NCBI GenBank assembly: GCA_964356335.1
Contig: CAYHHI010000008.1
Coordinates: forward strand, 1 to 64,000
Direction of reading: 5' to 3'
Source: CAYHHI01 sp964356335
GTDB taxonomy: Bacteria > Arandabacterota > Arandabacteria > Arandabacterales > Arandabacteraceae
Length of the DNA stretch: 64,000 nucleotides
Shown: piece after piece, positions 46,826 to 55,701 of the stretch
Position numbering within the stretch: position 1 is the first letter of the stretch
Layout: each line of letters opens with the position of its first letter
Made by a program: the position numbers and the translations under genes
Notes under the pieces: generated by a model
Database searches by the model: none
Told to the model about the DNA's origin: nothing
The model's input: the letters and a program-made list of their open reading frames with translations, nothing else

Positions 46826-48567
46826 TGACCTGGAACAGCGCTGTCCAGGTAATCTTATACATGGGCGTTCTCCTTGCTCTGGTCAAACCCCTCGGCGCAT
46901 ACATGGCTCGCGTTTATGAAGGTAAGTGCGTGGGCATTGATAAAGTGCTCGGCCCCGTGGAGCGACTGCTTTATCGTCTCTGCGGCATACGGCCAGAAGA
47001 GGAGATGACCTGGAAGGCCTACGCCTGTGCCGCGATGCTCTTCAATGCTCTTGGAATCCTTGCGGTTTACGCTATCCAGCGTTTACAGGGCCACCTTCCC
47101 CTGAATCCCATGCACAGGCCCGGTGTCTCTCCCGATCTCGCCTTTAACACGGCCGTGAGCTTCGCCACCAACACCAACTGGCAAAGCTATAGCGGTGAGG
47201 CGACGCTGAGTTACCTGTCACAAATGTTGGGCCTGGGAGTGCAGAACTTTGTATCAGCTGCAACCGGCATGGCGGTGCTCGTAGCCCTCGTTCGTGGATT
47301 CATCCGTCGCAAGGCGGAAACCGTGGGCAACTTCTGGGTGGACCTCGTCCGCAGCACACTCTATATTCTCCTGCCGATGGCATGTGTCCTGGCTCTGTTG
47401 CTGGTGTCACAGGGGGTTGTCCAGACCTTCGGATCGAGCCGGGTGGTGAAGCTTGTAGAGCCCATCCACGGGCCAGATGGCAGGGCTGCTACGGAACAGG
47501 TGCTAGCCGTGGGGCCGGTGGCCTCACAGGTTGCGATAAAGCAGCTGGGCACCAACGGTGGAGGGTTCTTCAACGCGAACTCCTCTCACCCGTTTGAAAA
47601 CCCGAACCCGCTCACGAATTTCCTCCAAGCGCTTGCCATCCTGCTCGTCCCCGCAGCTTTGTGCTACACGTTCGGCCGAATGGTCGGCCGGACCAGGCAG
47701 GGATGGGCCCTGCTTGCGGCGATGACACTGCTCTTCCTTCCCCTGCTCTTGCTTTGCCTGCACGCGGAGCAGCAAGGCAATCCTGTTCTCACCAGGCTCG
47801 GAGTCGACCAGACCGCGAATACCTCACAGCCAGGGGGCAACATGGAGGGCAAAGAGGCACGCTACGGCATTGCCGGCTCAGCGATCTGGGCGGCTGCGAC
47901 GACGGCAGCTTCCAATGGATCGGTCAATGCCATGCACGACTCCTTCACGCCGCTGGGTGGCCTGGTCCCCATGTGGCTGATGCAGCTCGGGGAGGTAGTC
48001 TATGGAGGCGTGGGTTCGGGGCTTTACGGGATGATTGTCTTCGCCATCATCGCCGTCTTCATCGCAGGGCTCATGGTCGGCCGCACGCCAGAGTATCTTG
48101 GTAAGAAGATCGAAACCTATGAAATGAAGATGTCCTCGCTGGTGATTCTCATCCCGCCCATGGTCGTACTGGTGGGAGCTGCGTTAGCAGTTGTAACCCG
48201 GGCAGGCCGGGTAGGCATCTCCAATCCTGGCCCGCACGGACTCAGTGAGGCACTATACGCATTTTCCTCGGCCGGCAATAACAACGGCAGCGCCTTCGCA
48301 GGCCTCGCCGCCAACAGCATCTTCTATAACACGACACTGGGATTGTGCATGTTCATCGCCAGATACTGGCTCATTGTCCCGACGCTCGCTATCGCGGGAT
48401 CATTGGCTCGCAAGAAGCATGTGCCGATCGGTTCAGGAACCTTAGCGACAGACACGCTGCTCTTTGTCTTGTTCCTGATCGGTGTGGTTGTGATTGTGGG
48501 AGCTTTGACGTTCATTCCGGCGCTCGCTCTTGGGCCCATTGTAGAGCGTCTCATGTTGGGCAGTTGA
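46825..48567 (+). CDS. kdpA: Potassium-transporting ATPase subunit KdpA
   Basis: 580 residues, the full KdpA length, with about 10 membrane helices and the conserved pore segments that select potassium: NTAVSFATNTNWQSYSGE, IKQLGTNGGGFFNANSSHPF, FTPLGGLVPMWLMQL and AGNNNGSAFAGL. It is the potassium-binding channel-like subunit that feeds the KdpB ATPase. Second coding gene of a classical F-A-B-C order. Confidence 0.97.
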   Translation: MTWNSAVQVILYMGVLLALVKPLGAYMARVYEGKCVGIDKVLGPVERLLYRLCGIRPEEEMTWKAYACAAMLFNALGILAVYAIQRLQGHLPLNPMHRPGVSPDLAFNTAVSFATNTNWQSYSGEATLSYLSQMLGLGVQNFVSAATGMAVLVALVRGFIRRKAETVGNFWVDLVRSTLYILLPMACVLALLLVSQGVVQTFGSSRVVKLVEPIHGPDGRAATEQVLAVGPVASQVAIKQLGTNGGGFFNANSSHPFENPNPLTNFLQALAILLVPAALCYTFGRMVGRTRQGWALLAAMTLLFLPLLLLCLHAEQQGNPVLTRLGVDQTANTSQPGGNMEGKEARYGIAGSAIWAAATTAASNGSVNAMHDSFTPLGGLVPMWLMQLGEVVYGGVGSGLYGMIVFAIIAVFIAGLMVGRTPEYLGKKIETYEMKMSSLVILIPPMVVLVGAALAVVTRAGRVGISNPGPHGLSEALYAFSSAGNNNGSAFAGLAANSIFYNTTLGLCMFIARYWLIVPTLAIAGSLARKKHVPIGSGTLATDTLLFVLFLIGVVVIVGALTFIPALALGPIVERLMLGS

Positions 48568-48577
48568 GGCAACCGTC

Positions 48578-50653
48578 ATGAGCAAACCGAAAAAGCCACG
48601 TTCCTTGTTCGAGCCCGGAATCGTGTGGCCTGCCATCATCGCGTCATTCGAGAAGCTCGATCCACGCCACCAGATCCGCAATCCAGTCATGTTCGTGGTC
48701 GAAGTAGTGAGCGTTCTGACGACGGGGCTGTGGCTCCAGGCGCTTCGTGGACACGGGGAGGCACCTCAGGGATTCATCCTCTCTGTCACCATATGGCTGT
48801 GGTTCACCGTGATTTTCGCGAACTTTGCCGAAGCCATGGCCGAAGGCAGGGGCAAGGCTCAAGCCACAGCCTTGCGGCGCACTCGCAAGGAAACCATGGC
48901 TAAGAAGCTTGCGGCCCCCCACCACGGCGCGGGTCATACCCCTGTACCAGCGAAGATGCTCCGCAAGGGAGACGTGGTGCTCGTTGAGGGTGGGGACATC
49001 ATTCCCACGGACGGCGAAGTGATCGAGGGCGTGGCCTCAGTGAACGAGGCTGCAATCACGGGAGAGAGCGCGCCAGTGATCAGGGAAAGCGGCGGCGACA
49101 GGAGCGCGGTGACGGGAGGCACCTGTGTGCTTTCTGACTGGCTTGTGGTTCGCGTCACCGCCAACCCGGGCGAGACATTTCTCGACCGCATGATCAGCAT
49201 GGTGGAAGGAGCCAGACGTCAGAAGACTCCCAATGAGGTCGCCCTGTGTATTCTGCTGGCAGGACTCACCATCATTTTTCTCTTGGCCACGGCAACTCTC
49301 CTGCCTTTCTCTCTATATAGCGTGCAATCGGCAGGACATGGCGTGCCCGTGCCGGTGACCGTGCTAGTGGCCCTTCTTGTATGCTTGATACCTACTACGA
49401 TCGGCGGCCTCCTGCCTGCCATCGGTATCGCAGGCATGGACCGTCTGATTCAGGCCAATGTGATTGCCACCTCAGGCCGTGCCGTAGAGGCAGCGGGAGA
49501 CGTGGATGTACTTCTCCTAGACAAGACGGGGACCATCACGCTGGGGGACCGTCAGGCTGTGGAATTTCTTCCTGCCGAGGGGGTGAGTCCCGAGGCTCTG
49601 GCGGATGCCGCGCAGCTGGCGTCACTCTCGGATGAGACTCCCGAAGGACGCAGCATCGTGGTGCTCGCCAAGGAAAAATACGCACTGCGCGGGCGCCAGG
49701 TACATGACCTCGGAGCGGTTTTCGTCCCCTTCTCGGCCCAGACACGCATGAGCGGGGTCAATCTGGGAGATGGCCGGCAGATTCGCAAAGGATCGGTAGA
49801 TGCAATTGAGGCGTACCTAAGGGAGAAGGGCGGCGAGCTGCCTGCCGCAGTGAAGGCCAAAGTCGAATCAATTGCCAAGGGTGGCGGCACGCCCCTTGTG
49901 GTGGCAGAAGGATCGGTAGCCCTGGGAGTGATCCACCTCAAGGACATCGTGAAGGGCGGGATGAAGGAGCGGTTTCATGACTTGCGGCGCATGGGCATAA
50001 GAACGGTCATGATCACGGGAGACAACCCCTTCACCGCGGCGGCGATTGCTGCCGAGGCCGGCGTGGATGACTTCCTCGCCCAGGCCACACCCGAGACCAA
50101 ACTAAAGCTGATCCGCGATACTCAGAGTGGTGGCCGGCTTGTTGCCATGACAGGCGACGGCACCAATGATGCGCCGGCCCTCGCGCAAGCCGACGTGGCT
50201 GTGGCCATGAACACGGGAACCCAGGCCGCCAGAGAGGCAGGAAATATGGTGGATCTGGATTCCAATCCCACGAAACTGATCGAGATTGTGGAGATCGGCA
50301 AGCAACTCCTTATGACCCGCGGTGCACTCACGACCTTCAGTATCGCCAATGACGTCTCCAAGTATTTCGCCATCATCCCTGCTGCCTTTGCCACCACCTA
50401 CCCGGCACTTGGCGCCCTGAACATCATGAAGCTCACCACACCCGCGAGTGCCATCCTCTCAGCCGTCGTCTTCAATGCGATCATCATCATTTTTCTGATT
50501 CCACTGGCACTGCGCGGTGTCCGCTACCGACCCATGGGAGCCAGCCGGCTTCTGCGGAACAATCTCTTGATCTATGGGGTCGGGGGCTTGATTGTGCCGT
50601 TTGTGGGCATAAAGCTCATTGACATGCTCTTGAAAGCTCTGAGGTTGGTTTAG
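48578..50653 (+). CDS. kdpB: Potassium-transporting P-type ATPase subunit KdpB
   Basis: 691 residues, full length. The phosphorylation motif DKTGTIT has its aspartate at residue 315. The TGES loop (actuator domain) is in AAITGESAPV, and the hinge region holds MTGDGTNDAPALAQADVAVA. Membrane helices flank these. The enzyme uses ATP to drive high-affinity potassium uptake through KdpA in the inner membrane. It starts 10 bp after kdpA. Confidence 0.97.
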   Translation: MSKPKKPRSLFEPGIVWPAIIASFEKLDPRHQIRNPVMFVVEVVSVLTTGLWLQALRGHGEAPQGFILSVTIWLWFTVIFANFAEAMAEGRGKAQATALRRTRKETMAKKLAAPHHGAGHTPVPAKMLRKGDVVLVEGGDIIPTDGEVIEGVASVNEAAITGESAPVIRESGGDRSAVTGGTCVLSDWLVVRVTANPGETFLDRMISMVEGARRQKTPNEVALCILLAGLTIIFLLATATLLPFSLYSVQSAGHGVPVPVTVLVALLVCLIPTTIGGLLPAIGIAGMDRLIQANVIATSGRAVEAAGDVDVLLLDKTGTITLGDRQAVEFLPAEGVSPEALADAAQLASLSDETPEGRSIVVLAKEKYALRGRQVHDLGAVFVPFSAQTRMSGVNLGDGRQIRKGSVDAIEAYLREKGGELPAAVKAKVESIAKGGGTPLVVAEGSVALGVIHLKDIVKGGMKERFHDLRRMGIRTVMITGDNPFTAAAIAAEAGVDDFLAQATPETKLKLIRDTQSGGRLVAMTGDGTNDAPALAQADVAVAMNTGTQAAREAGNMVDLDSNPTKLIEIVEIGKQLLMTRGALTTFSIANDVSKYFAIIPAAFATTYPALGALNIMKLTTPASAILSAVVFNAIIIIFLIPLALRGVRYRPMGASRLLRNNLLIYGVGGLIVPFVGIKLIDMLLKALRLV

Positions 50654-50670
50654 ATGAAGGAGAGGGTATA

Positions 50671-51249
50671 ATGCGTCGCCAATGGCGGCCGGCCTTGATG
50701 TGCCTGGTCGCGCTCTCGGTCATCACCGGGATCGTTTATCCCCTGCTCATTACCGGAGTGTCCCAGGTCTTCTTCAAGAGCCAGGCTAATGGGAGTCTGC
50801 TCTATTTGAACGGTAAGGCCATCGGGTCAAGTCTCATCGGGCAGGCCTTTGAGGATCCCAGGTATTTCTGGGGGCGCCCTTCGGCGACAGGGCCCCTGCC
50901 ATATGATGGCGCAGCCTCCTCAGGCTCAAACCTGGGGCCCCTCAATCCAGCGCTCCTCGAGGCCGTGGAGGCCAGAATCAAGGCGCTCAGGAAAGACAAT
51001 CCTGGGAACAATAGGCCCATTCCTGTGGACCTTGTGACGGCTTCAGCCAGTGGCCTGGATCCCCATATCAGCGCGGCTGCGGCGGACTACCAGGTGAGTA
51101 GGGTCGCGCGCACGCGCGGCATGTCTGAGACACAGGTGCGTGAGCTGGTGAAGCGGCACACTGAGGGGCGCCTGCTGGGCCTCCTCGGCGAGCGCGTTGT
51201 AAGCGTCTTGCAGCTCAATCTTGCCTTGGATAGACTGGGGGAGCAATGA
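50671..51249 (+). CDS. kdpC: Potassium-transporting ATPase subunit KdpC
   Basis: 192 residues, normal length. One N-terminal helix (PALMCLVALSVITGIVYPLL) and a periplasmic domain with the signatures GSSLIGQAFEDPRYFWGRPS and SASGLDPHISAAAADYQVSR. It assists ATP binding and assembly of the KdpFABC complex. The last codon overlaps the ATG of the next gene (ATGA). Confidence 0.97.
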   Translation: MRRQWRPALMCLVALSVITGIVYPLLITGVSQVFFKSQANGSLLYLNGKAIGSSLIGQAFEDPRYFWGRPSATGPLPYDGAASSGSNLGPLNPALLEAVEARIKALRKDNPGNNRPIPVDLVTASASGLDPHISAAAADYQVSRVARTRGMSETQVRELVKRHTEGRLLGLLGERVVSVLQLNLALDRLGEQ

Positions 51250-53327
51250 GGATGTCCGAGAGATACGAGGACCAGGATCGAAGACCGGATCCCGAAGCCC
51301 TGCTGGCTGAGGTTCTGAGGCGAGAGAGCCCCAGAGGACGGTTGAAGATATTCCTGGGGTATGCTCCTGGCGTGGGCAAGACCTACAAGATGCTTCAGGA
51401 GGCGCGATTCGCCAAGGAACGCGGCGTGGATGTTGTCATTGGCCTTGTGGAAACTCACGGCCGCCCCGAGACAGAGGTATTCCTCGAGGGCCTCGAAAGC
51501 ATTCCCCGAAAGCAGGTACCATACAGAAACATCACGCTTCAGGAAATGGACCTTGAGGCAATCGAGAGGCGCCATCCACGGCTCGTGCTGGTTGATGAGC
51601 TGGCGCATACCAATGCGCCTGGCAGCCGGCATGAAAAGCGTTACCAGGATATTCAAACCCTCCTCGACCAGAACATCGATGTCTACACGACGGTCAACGT
51701 CCAGCACCTGGAGGGTCTTAATGATACCGTCGCTCAGATCACAGGCGTCCGTGTGCAGGAGACGATCGCAGATTCCGTTCTGGATGGGGCAGATGAGATC
51801 AGCGTAGTGGATATTCCCATCGAGCAGTTGCAGGAACGCTTGAAAGAAGGCAAGGTGTATGTGCCCCACCTCGCCGGGGCGGCCCTCGACAACTTCTTCA
51901 AGCATGGTAATCTCCTTGCCCTGAGAGAGATTACGCTGCGCCGCGTAGCCGGCAAGCTTGACCAGGAACTCATAAACTACATGAGAGCCCGTGGCATTGC
52001 CGGGCCCTGGGCCACTTCAGAACGCCTGCTGGTGTGCATAGGGGCGAGTCCTTATGCGCCGAGGCTCGTGCGCAAAGCCTTCAAGATGGCAAGCGATCTT
52101 AAGGCCGAATGGTATGCCGTGTATGTGGAGACTCCCTCGCACATGACCCTGAGCCAGAAAGACCGAGCTCTCCTGACGGACACCCTGGCCCTGGCTCAAG
52201 ACCTAGGAGCTAAGGTTGTCACACTCTCAGGAACGGATGTGGGCCAGGAAATTGTCCGCTTCGCGAGCATGGAAAAGGTGAGCAAGGTCGTTCTCGGCAG
52301 GCCAAGAGGCTCGTTCTTGCGGCAGGTGCTCTTTCGATCGCCAGTGTATGAAATACTCAAAGAGTCAGCGGGCTTTGACACCTATTTCATTGCGCCCTCG
52401 AGGGAAGAACTCCCGTGGTCCGAACCAGCCGCAGCCCCAGGCAGAAGCTCACCATCTGTTCCCTGGAGGAACTACGCCCTCGCAAGCCTCACCATTTTGC
52501 CTGTCACAGCCATGGCAGCGCTTTTATTCTATGTGTTCCATATCGGGTCTGTGGTGATTCTCTTTGTCCTTGCACCCATGGCAAGCGCCCTCTTCTTTGG
52601 AATTGGCCCGTCGGTCTTCGTCTCGATCCTTTCAGCCCTCGTCTTTGACTATTTGTTTACGAAACCTTACTTCAGCCTTGAGATCGCAAATCCATCGGTC
52701 ACCTTAGAGGTTGTCATTTTCGTCGCAACCTCTGTTCTGACCGGACAACTTGCTAAACTTGTTCGCCGCCAACAAGAAGCCCTGAGCATGCGCCTGGGGC
52801 AGATGGAGGTGCTATCCGATATGGGCAGAGAGTTGCTTGGCATCCCCAATCTTGGTCAGATCGTCATCGAAGCCGCGGGCCCTGTGGATGAGCACGTGCG
52901 CAGCACCTTGAAATTCATGAAGGTCACGGTCCAGGATGCCATTGCAGGCACGACCATCCGTTACCTGGACCGAGCACTGCACCTGCCGTGTGTTGTGATC
53001 CTTCGTGAGGAGGGTGAAGACCCGAGGATTTGGGCAAAATCCAGCCCCGAGCTTTCCATAACGCCCAAGGATCAGGCCATCGTGCAGTGGGTGTTTACCA
53101 ACAGTGAGCCCGCAGGGAAAGGAACCAGAACCCTTGAGGCCTCCGATTATTGCTTCATCCCGATTTCGTCAAAAGGCAAGGGCATGGGCGCAATCGGGAT
53201 CCGGTCTGATTTCGGCCTGCTCCTGCCCCAGGAGCGCACTCTTGCTTCATCCGTCGCCAATCTATCGGCAGTGGCCTTGGAGAACCTCGAAGTTCAGACC
53301 TCAGATCTCCCTCGAAAGCCGGTGTAG
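51246..53327 (+). CDS. kdpD: Truncated KdpD-like sensor without histidine kinase domain
   Basis: 693 residues. Full-length KdpD is about 890. It has the N-terminal KdpD domain with Walker A (FLGYAPGVGKTYKM, glycine at residue 38), a Usp-like domain (RLLVCIGASPYAPRLVRKAF), the four-helix DUF4118 segment (about 405-500; LTILPVTAMAALLFYVFHIG) and a GAF-like domain. It stops at SDLPRKPV with no H-box, N-box or ATP-binding kinase core. No kdpE gene follows; the next gene is on the other strand. Short KdpD forms are known elsewhere and may regulate the pump directly or signal through another kinase (inference). Confidence 0.93.
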   Translation: MRMSERYEDQDRRPDPEALLAEVLRRESPRGRLKIFLGYAPGVGKTYKMLQEARFAKERGVDVVIGLVETHGRPETEVFLEGLESIPRKQVPYRNITLQEMDLEAIERRHPRLVLVDELAHTNAPGSRHEKRYQDIQTLLDQNIDVYTTVNVQHLEGLNDTVAQITGVRVQETIADSVLDGADEISVVDIPIEQLQERLKEGKVYVPHLAGAALDNFFKHGNLLALREITLRRVAGKLDQELINYMRARGIAGPWATSERLLVCIGASPYAPRLVRKAFKMASDLKAEWYAVYVETPSHMTLSQKDRALLTDTLALAQDLGAKVVTLSGTDVGQEIVRFASMEKVSKVVLGRPRGSFLRQVLFRSPVYEILKESAGFDTYFIAPSREELPWSEPAAAPGRSSPSVPWRNYALASLTILPVTAMAALLFYVFHIGSVVILFVLAPMASALFFGIGPSVFVSILSALVFDYLFTKPYFSLEIANPSVTLEVVIFVATSVLTGQLAKLVRRQQEALSMRLGQMEVLSDMGRELLGIPNLGQIVIEAAGPVDEHVRSTLKFMKVTVQDAIAGTTIRYLDRALHLPCVVILREEGEDPRIWAKSSPELSITPKDQAIVQWVFTNSEPAGKGTRTLEASDYCFIPISSKGKGMGAIGIRSDFGLLLPQERTLASSVANLSAVALENLEVQTSDLPRKPV

Positions 53328-53399
53328 CGTGCTAGTACGGCGCGCTGACGATTCAGAGCGGTCTTTCTGCTCTTAGCGCGGGGCCGATCAAGCGCGGTC

Positions 53400-55433
53400 T
53401 TATCTTGGGATCACGGCCTTGCAGGTTGCCGTCTCCGAACCGAGGCGGAGCCTGAGGAAATAAAGGCCGGTACCGACCTTGCCATCGTCATTCCAGTCAA
53501 CAGAGTGATAACCGGCCGAATACTCCTCCCTGACGAGATTGGTGACGAAGTGCCCGGATACATCGTACAGATCAATTTCGACTAAACCGCTTCTAGGCAG
53601 CCCGAATCTGATGACAGCATGTCGGCTGAACGGGTTGGGACTGGCACCTGTGATCACAAGGTGCGATGGTATCCCGGCCGGCACATAGCGAATCTCGAAA
53701 TCGCTGTCGCTCGTATCTTCACCGCTCTTGCCACTGCCATCGTATGCTATTACCTTGATACGCGCGGTGGGCACCGCATCGGTACCCACGGTCCACGAAT
53801 ATACGCCATCATTGGTTTCGCCAGTAGCCAGCGTATCGGTGTAGGTCGAACCCCCATCCACAGAAAGGATTATGCTCACCGACGCCACACCAATGTCGTC
53901 AGTAGCTGTCCACGTTATGTTATGGCTCGAGCCTACATCCCACACTTCGTCTCCATTCGGCGATGTCACAGTCACCGTCGGCGCTACAGTGTCAGACGTG
54001 TCCAGCGTGACTGTCACTGTTTGGGGCGAGAACTGCGAGATATCGACTCCGACGTAGCAGACCGCATACAAGCCAGAGTCATCTATTTGAAGCAATGTCC
54101 CGCCGGTCGCACCCACGCGGCCTGGCACATTGGGCATCAGGAAGCGCAGCCGGGAGTGTTCAAAACGCATGCCGAAGTTGTTCTTGATGTCCGCGGTGAC
54201 GCTGTAGCTGGTTCCATCGTTGGCAGGCGCGAAGTCGACACTCAGGCCGCCGCCGTTCGATCCGGCAGAAATTGTGGATGATGGCTGAAGGACTCCACGC
54301 GAGACACGCACCAACCGGTACGAGCGCTTGCCATCGCAGGTACTGGCGGTCACAATATCATAGGGGTATGAGAAATCGTCCTTGCTCGCGTGTGTGTGGC
54401 CCGAGAGTGCCATGGCAGCCCCCAGGCTACCGAGATTGATCTGCCCCGAGAAATCGGAATGATAGAATAACACCCGCGCGGCACTTCCCGACGAAGCAGC
54501 CAGATCATCGGCCAGCCACTGCATCTGGCCTGACGTGAAACTGTCAGGGCCGTAGATTTCCGATCGCCAGCCATCGTAATTGATGTAGGCCTCTAACCCA
54601 ACGTAGTGCACCGACCCGTAGTCGAAGCTATAGTCCTGTGTGTACCAAGGTGCCCCTGGAGGGGGGCTGTCCAGACGCTTCCAGCCGAAGAACCGCCACC
54701 AGGTTTGACGGGCAGTGCCGTCGGGTGTGGGCGTGCCTTCCCAGCCACCGATGTCGTGATTGCCCGCAGTAAGGTACACCGGCACTTCGAACTCCGCCAA
54801 GATGGGCTGGCTCCGGCTGAAATAGCGCCTCTCGAGGAAGTCCTCGAGCTCCCCCTCATTTATGAAGTCGCCCGTGAGAAGAACAAACTCTGGATTGATG
54901 ATGTTGACGTCACGGATGATCTCTCGCAGATCAACTATTTCTGAAGAGTCGGTATCGGCCCCTTGCTCGTAGTAGTACCGGTGGGTCGGTAAGTGGGTGT
55001 CGGTGATGTGGACGAAGTAGTAATCATCTTTGAACTGCGGGATCACCTGCACCGCGTTACTGGATATGTCCTGGATTCCCCCATCGGCCCTGACAACAAG
55101 GTCATAGAGCTCATAGATCGAAACCGAAGGCACGCGCGCCTGGATTTCCCACCACAGAGTGGACACATCATAAGCAGCGGAGAGGATCTGCATTGGAACA
55201 CGTGTTTGTTCATAGACTAACTCGGCTGCCCAACCGGAGGCGCCGGGATTCGCCGCGCATTCGATCGTGAGAGTGTTTCCAGGGACTACAATAGCCGGTA
55301 TGTTGAGCAATGGACGCTGGATGACCGTCAGAGTATCCCCTACCGGTATCGCAATGGCCGGAGTGACTGCGGTAGTAAGTAGCCACAGGCCGGCGCAAAC
55401 GCCAAGAAACACCGGAGCCACTCGCTTACTCAC
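53400..55433 (-). CDS. Secreted calcineurin-like metallophosphoesterase with sorting domain
   Basis: About 677 residues. The GTG at 55433 is preferred: AAAGGAG is about 8 bases upstream and it opens a clean signal peptide (VAPVFLGVCAGLWLLTTAVT). The frame also contains an ATG at 55493. The two-metal motifs are YYFVHITDTHLP, VLLTGDFINEG, YLTAGNHDIGG, LFYHSDFSG and ALSGHTHASKDD. After the enzyme domain come Ig-like modules and a FlgD/Por-like sorting domain (GASPNPFSRHAVIRFGL ... YDVSGHFVTNL ... TGLYFLRLRL). Possible substrates are phospholipids, nucleotides or phosphoproteins outside the cell. Confidence 0.92.
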   Translation of the reverse strand: MSKRVAPVFLGVCAGLWLLTTAVTPAIAIPVGDTLTVIQRPLLNIPAIVVPGNTLTIECAANPGASGWAAELVYEQTRVPMQILSAAYDVSTLWWEIQARVPSVSIYELYDLVVRADGGIQDISSNAVQVIPQFKDDYYFVHITDTHLPTHRYYYEQGADTDSSEIVDLREIIRDVNIINPEFVLLTGDFINEGELEDFLERRYFSRSQPILAEFEVPVYLTAGNHDIGGWEGTPTPDGTARQTWWRFFGWKRLDSPPPGAPWYTQDYSFDYGSVHYVGLEAYINYDGWRSEIYGPDSFTSGQMQWLADDLAASSGSAARVLFYHSDFSGQINLGSLGAAMALSGHTHASKDDFSYPYDIVTASTCDGKRSYRLVRVSRGVLQPSSTISAGSNGGGLSVDFAPANDGTSYSVTADIKNNFGMRFEHSRLRFLMPNVPGRVGATGGTLLQIDDSGLYAVCYVGVDISQFSPQTVTVTLDTSDTVAPTVTVTSPNGDEVWDVGSSHNITWTATDDIGVASVSIILSVDGGSTYTDTLATGETNDGVYSWTVGTDAVPTARIKVIAYDGSGKSGEDTSDSDFEIRYVPAGIPSHLVITGASPNPFSRHAVIRFGLPRSGLVEIDLYDVSGHFVTNLVREEYSAGYHSVDWNDDGKVGTGLYFLRLRLGSETATCKAVIPR

Positions 55434-55662
55434 CCACGACACTCCTTTTCTGCCGGCGCAATGTTTGTTGGGATATCTTTCCATACTATACAATACCGCA
55501 CGGGTTCAGACAAGTATTAGGACCGCGCGGCAGGGCCCGGATCGCATCCGCGATGCCTTACTCGCCGCCAGCCGGCCGTGGCCGTCATTTCAGGGCAACA
55601 GCGATTCCGACAGCGCAGAATCAAGGGTGGGCGTTACTCAGCACGTTCGCGCAGCACTGGAA

Positions 55663-55679
55663 GGTTGACTAGGTCAACC
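55663..55679. terminator. Short hairpin downstream of the GT39-TPR gene
   Basis: GGTTGAC (55663-55669) and GTCAACC (55673-55679), 3-base loop. It lies 23 bp past the stop of the minus-strand gene at 55702. The minus-strand sequence after it is not T-rich, so it is a weak terminator candidate. Confidence 0.35.
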
Positions 55680-55701
55680 GGCTGGCGCAAGGAACCCTAT
55701 G

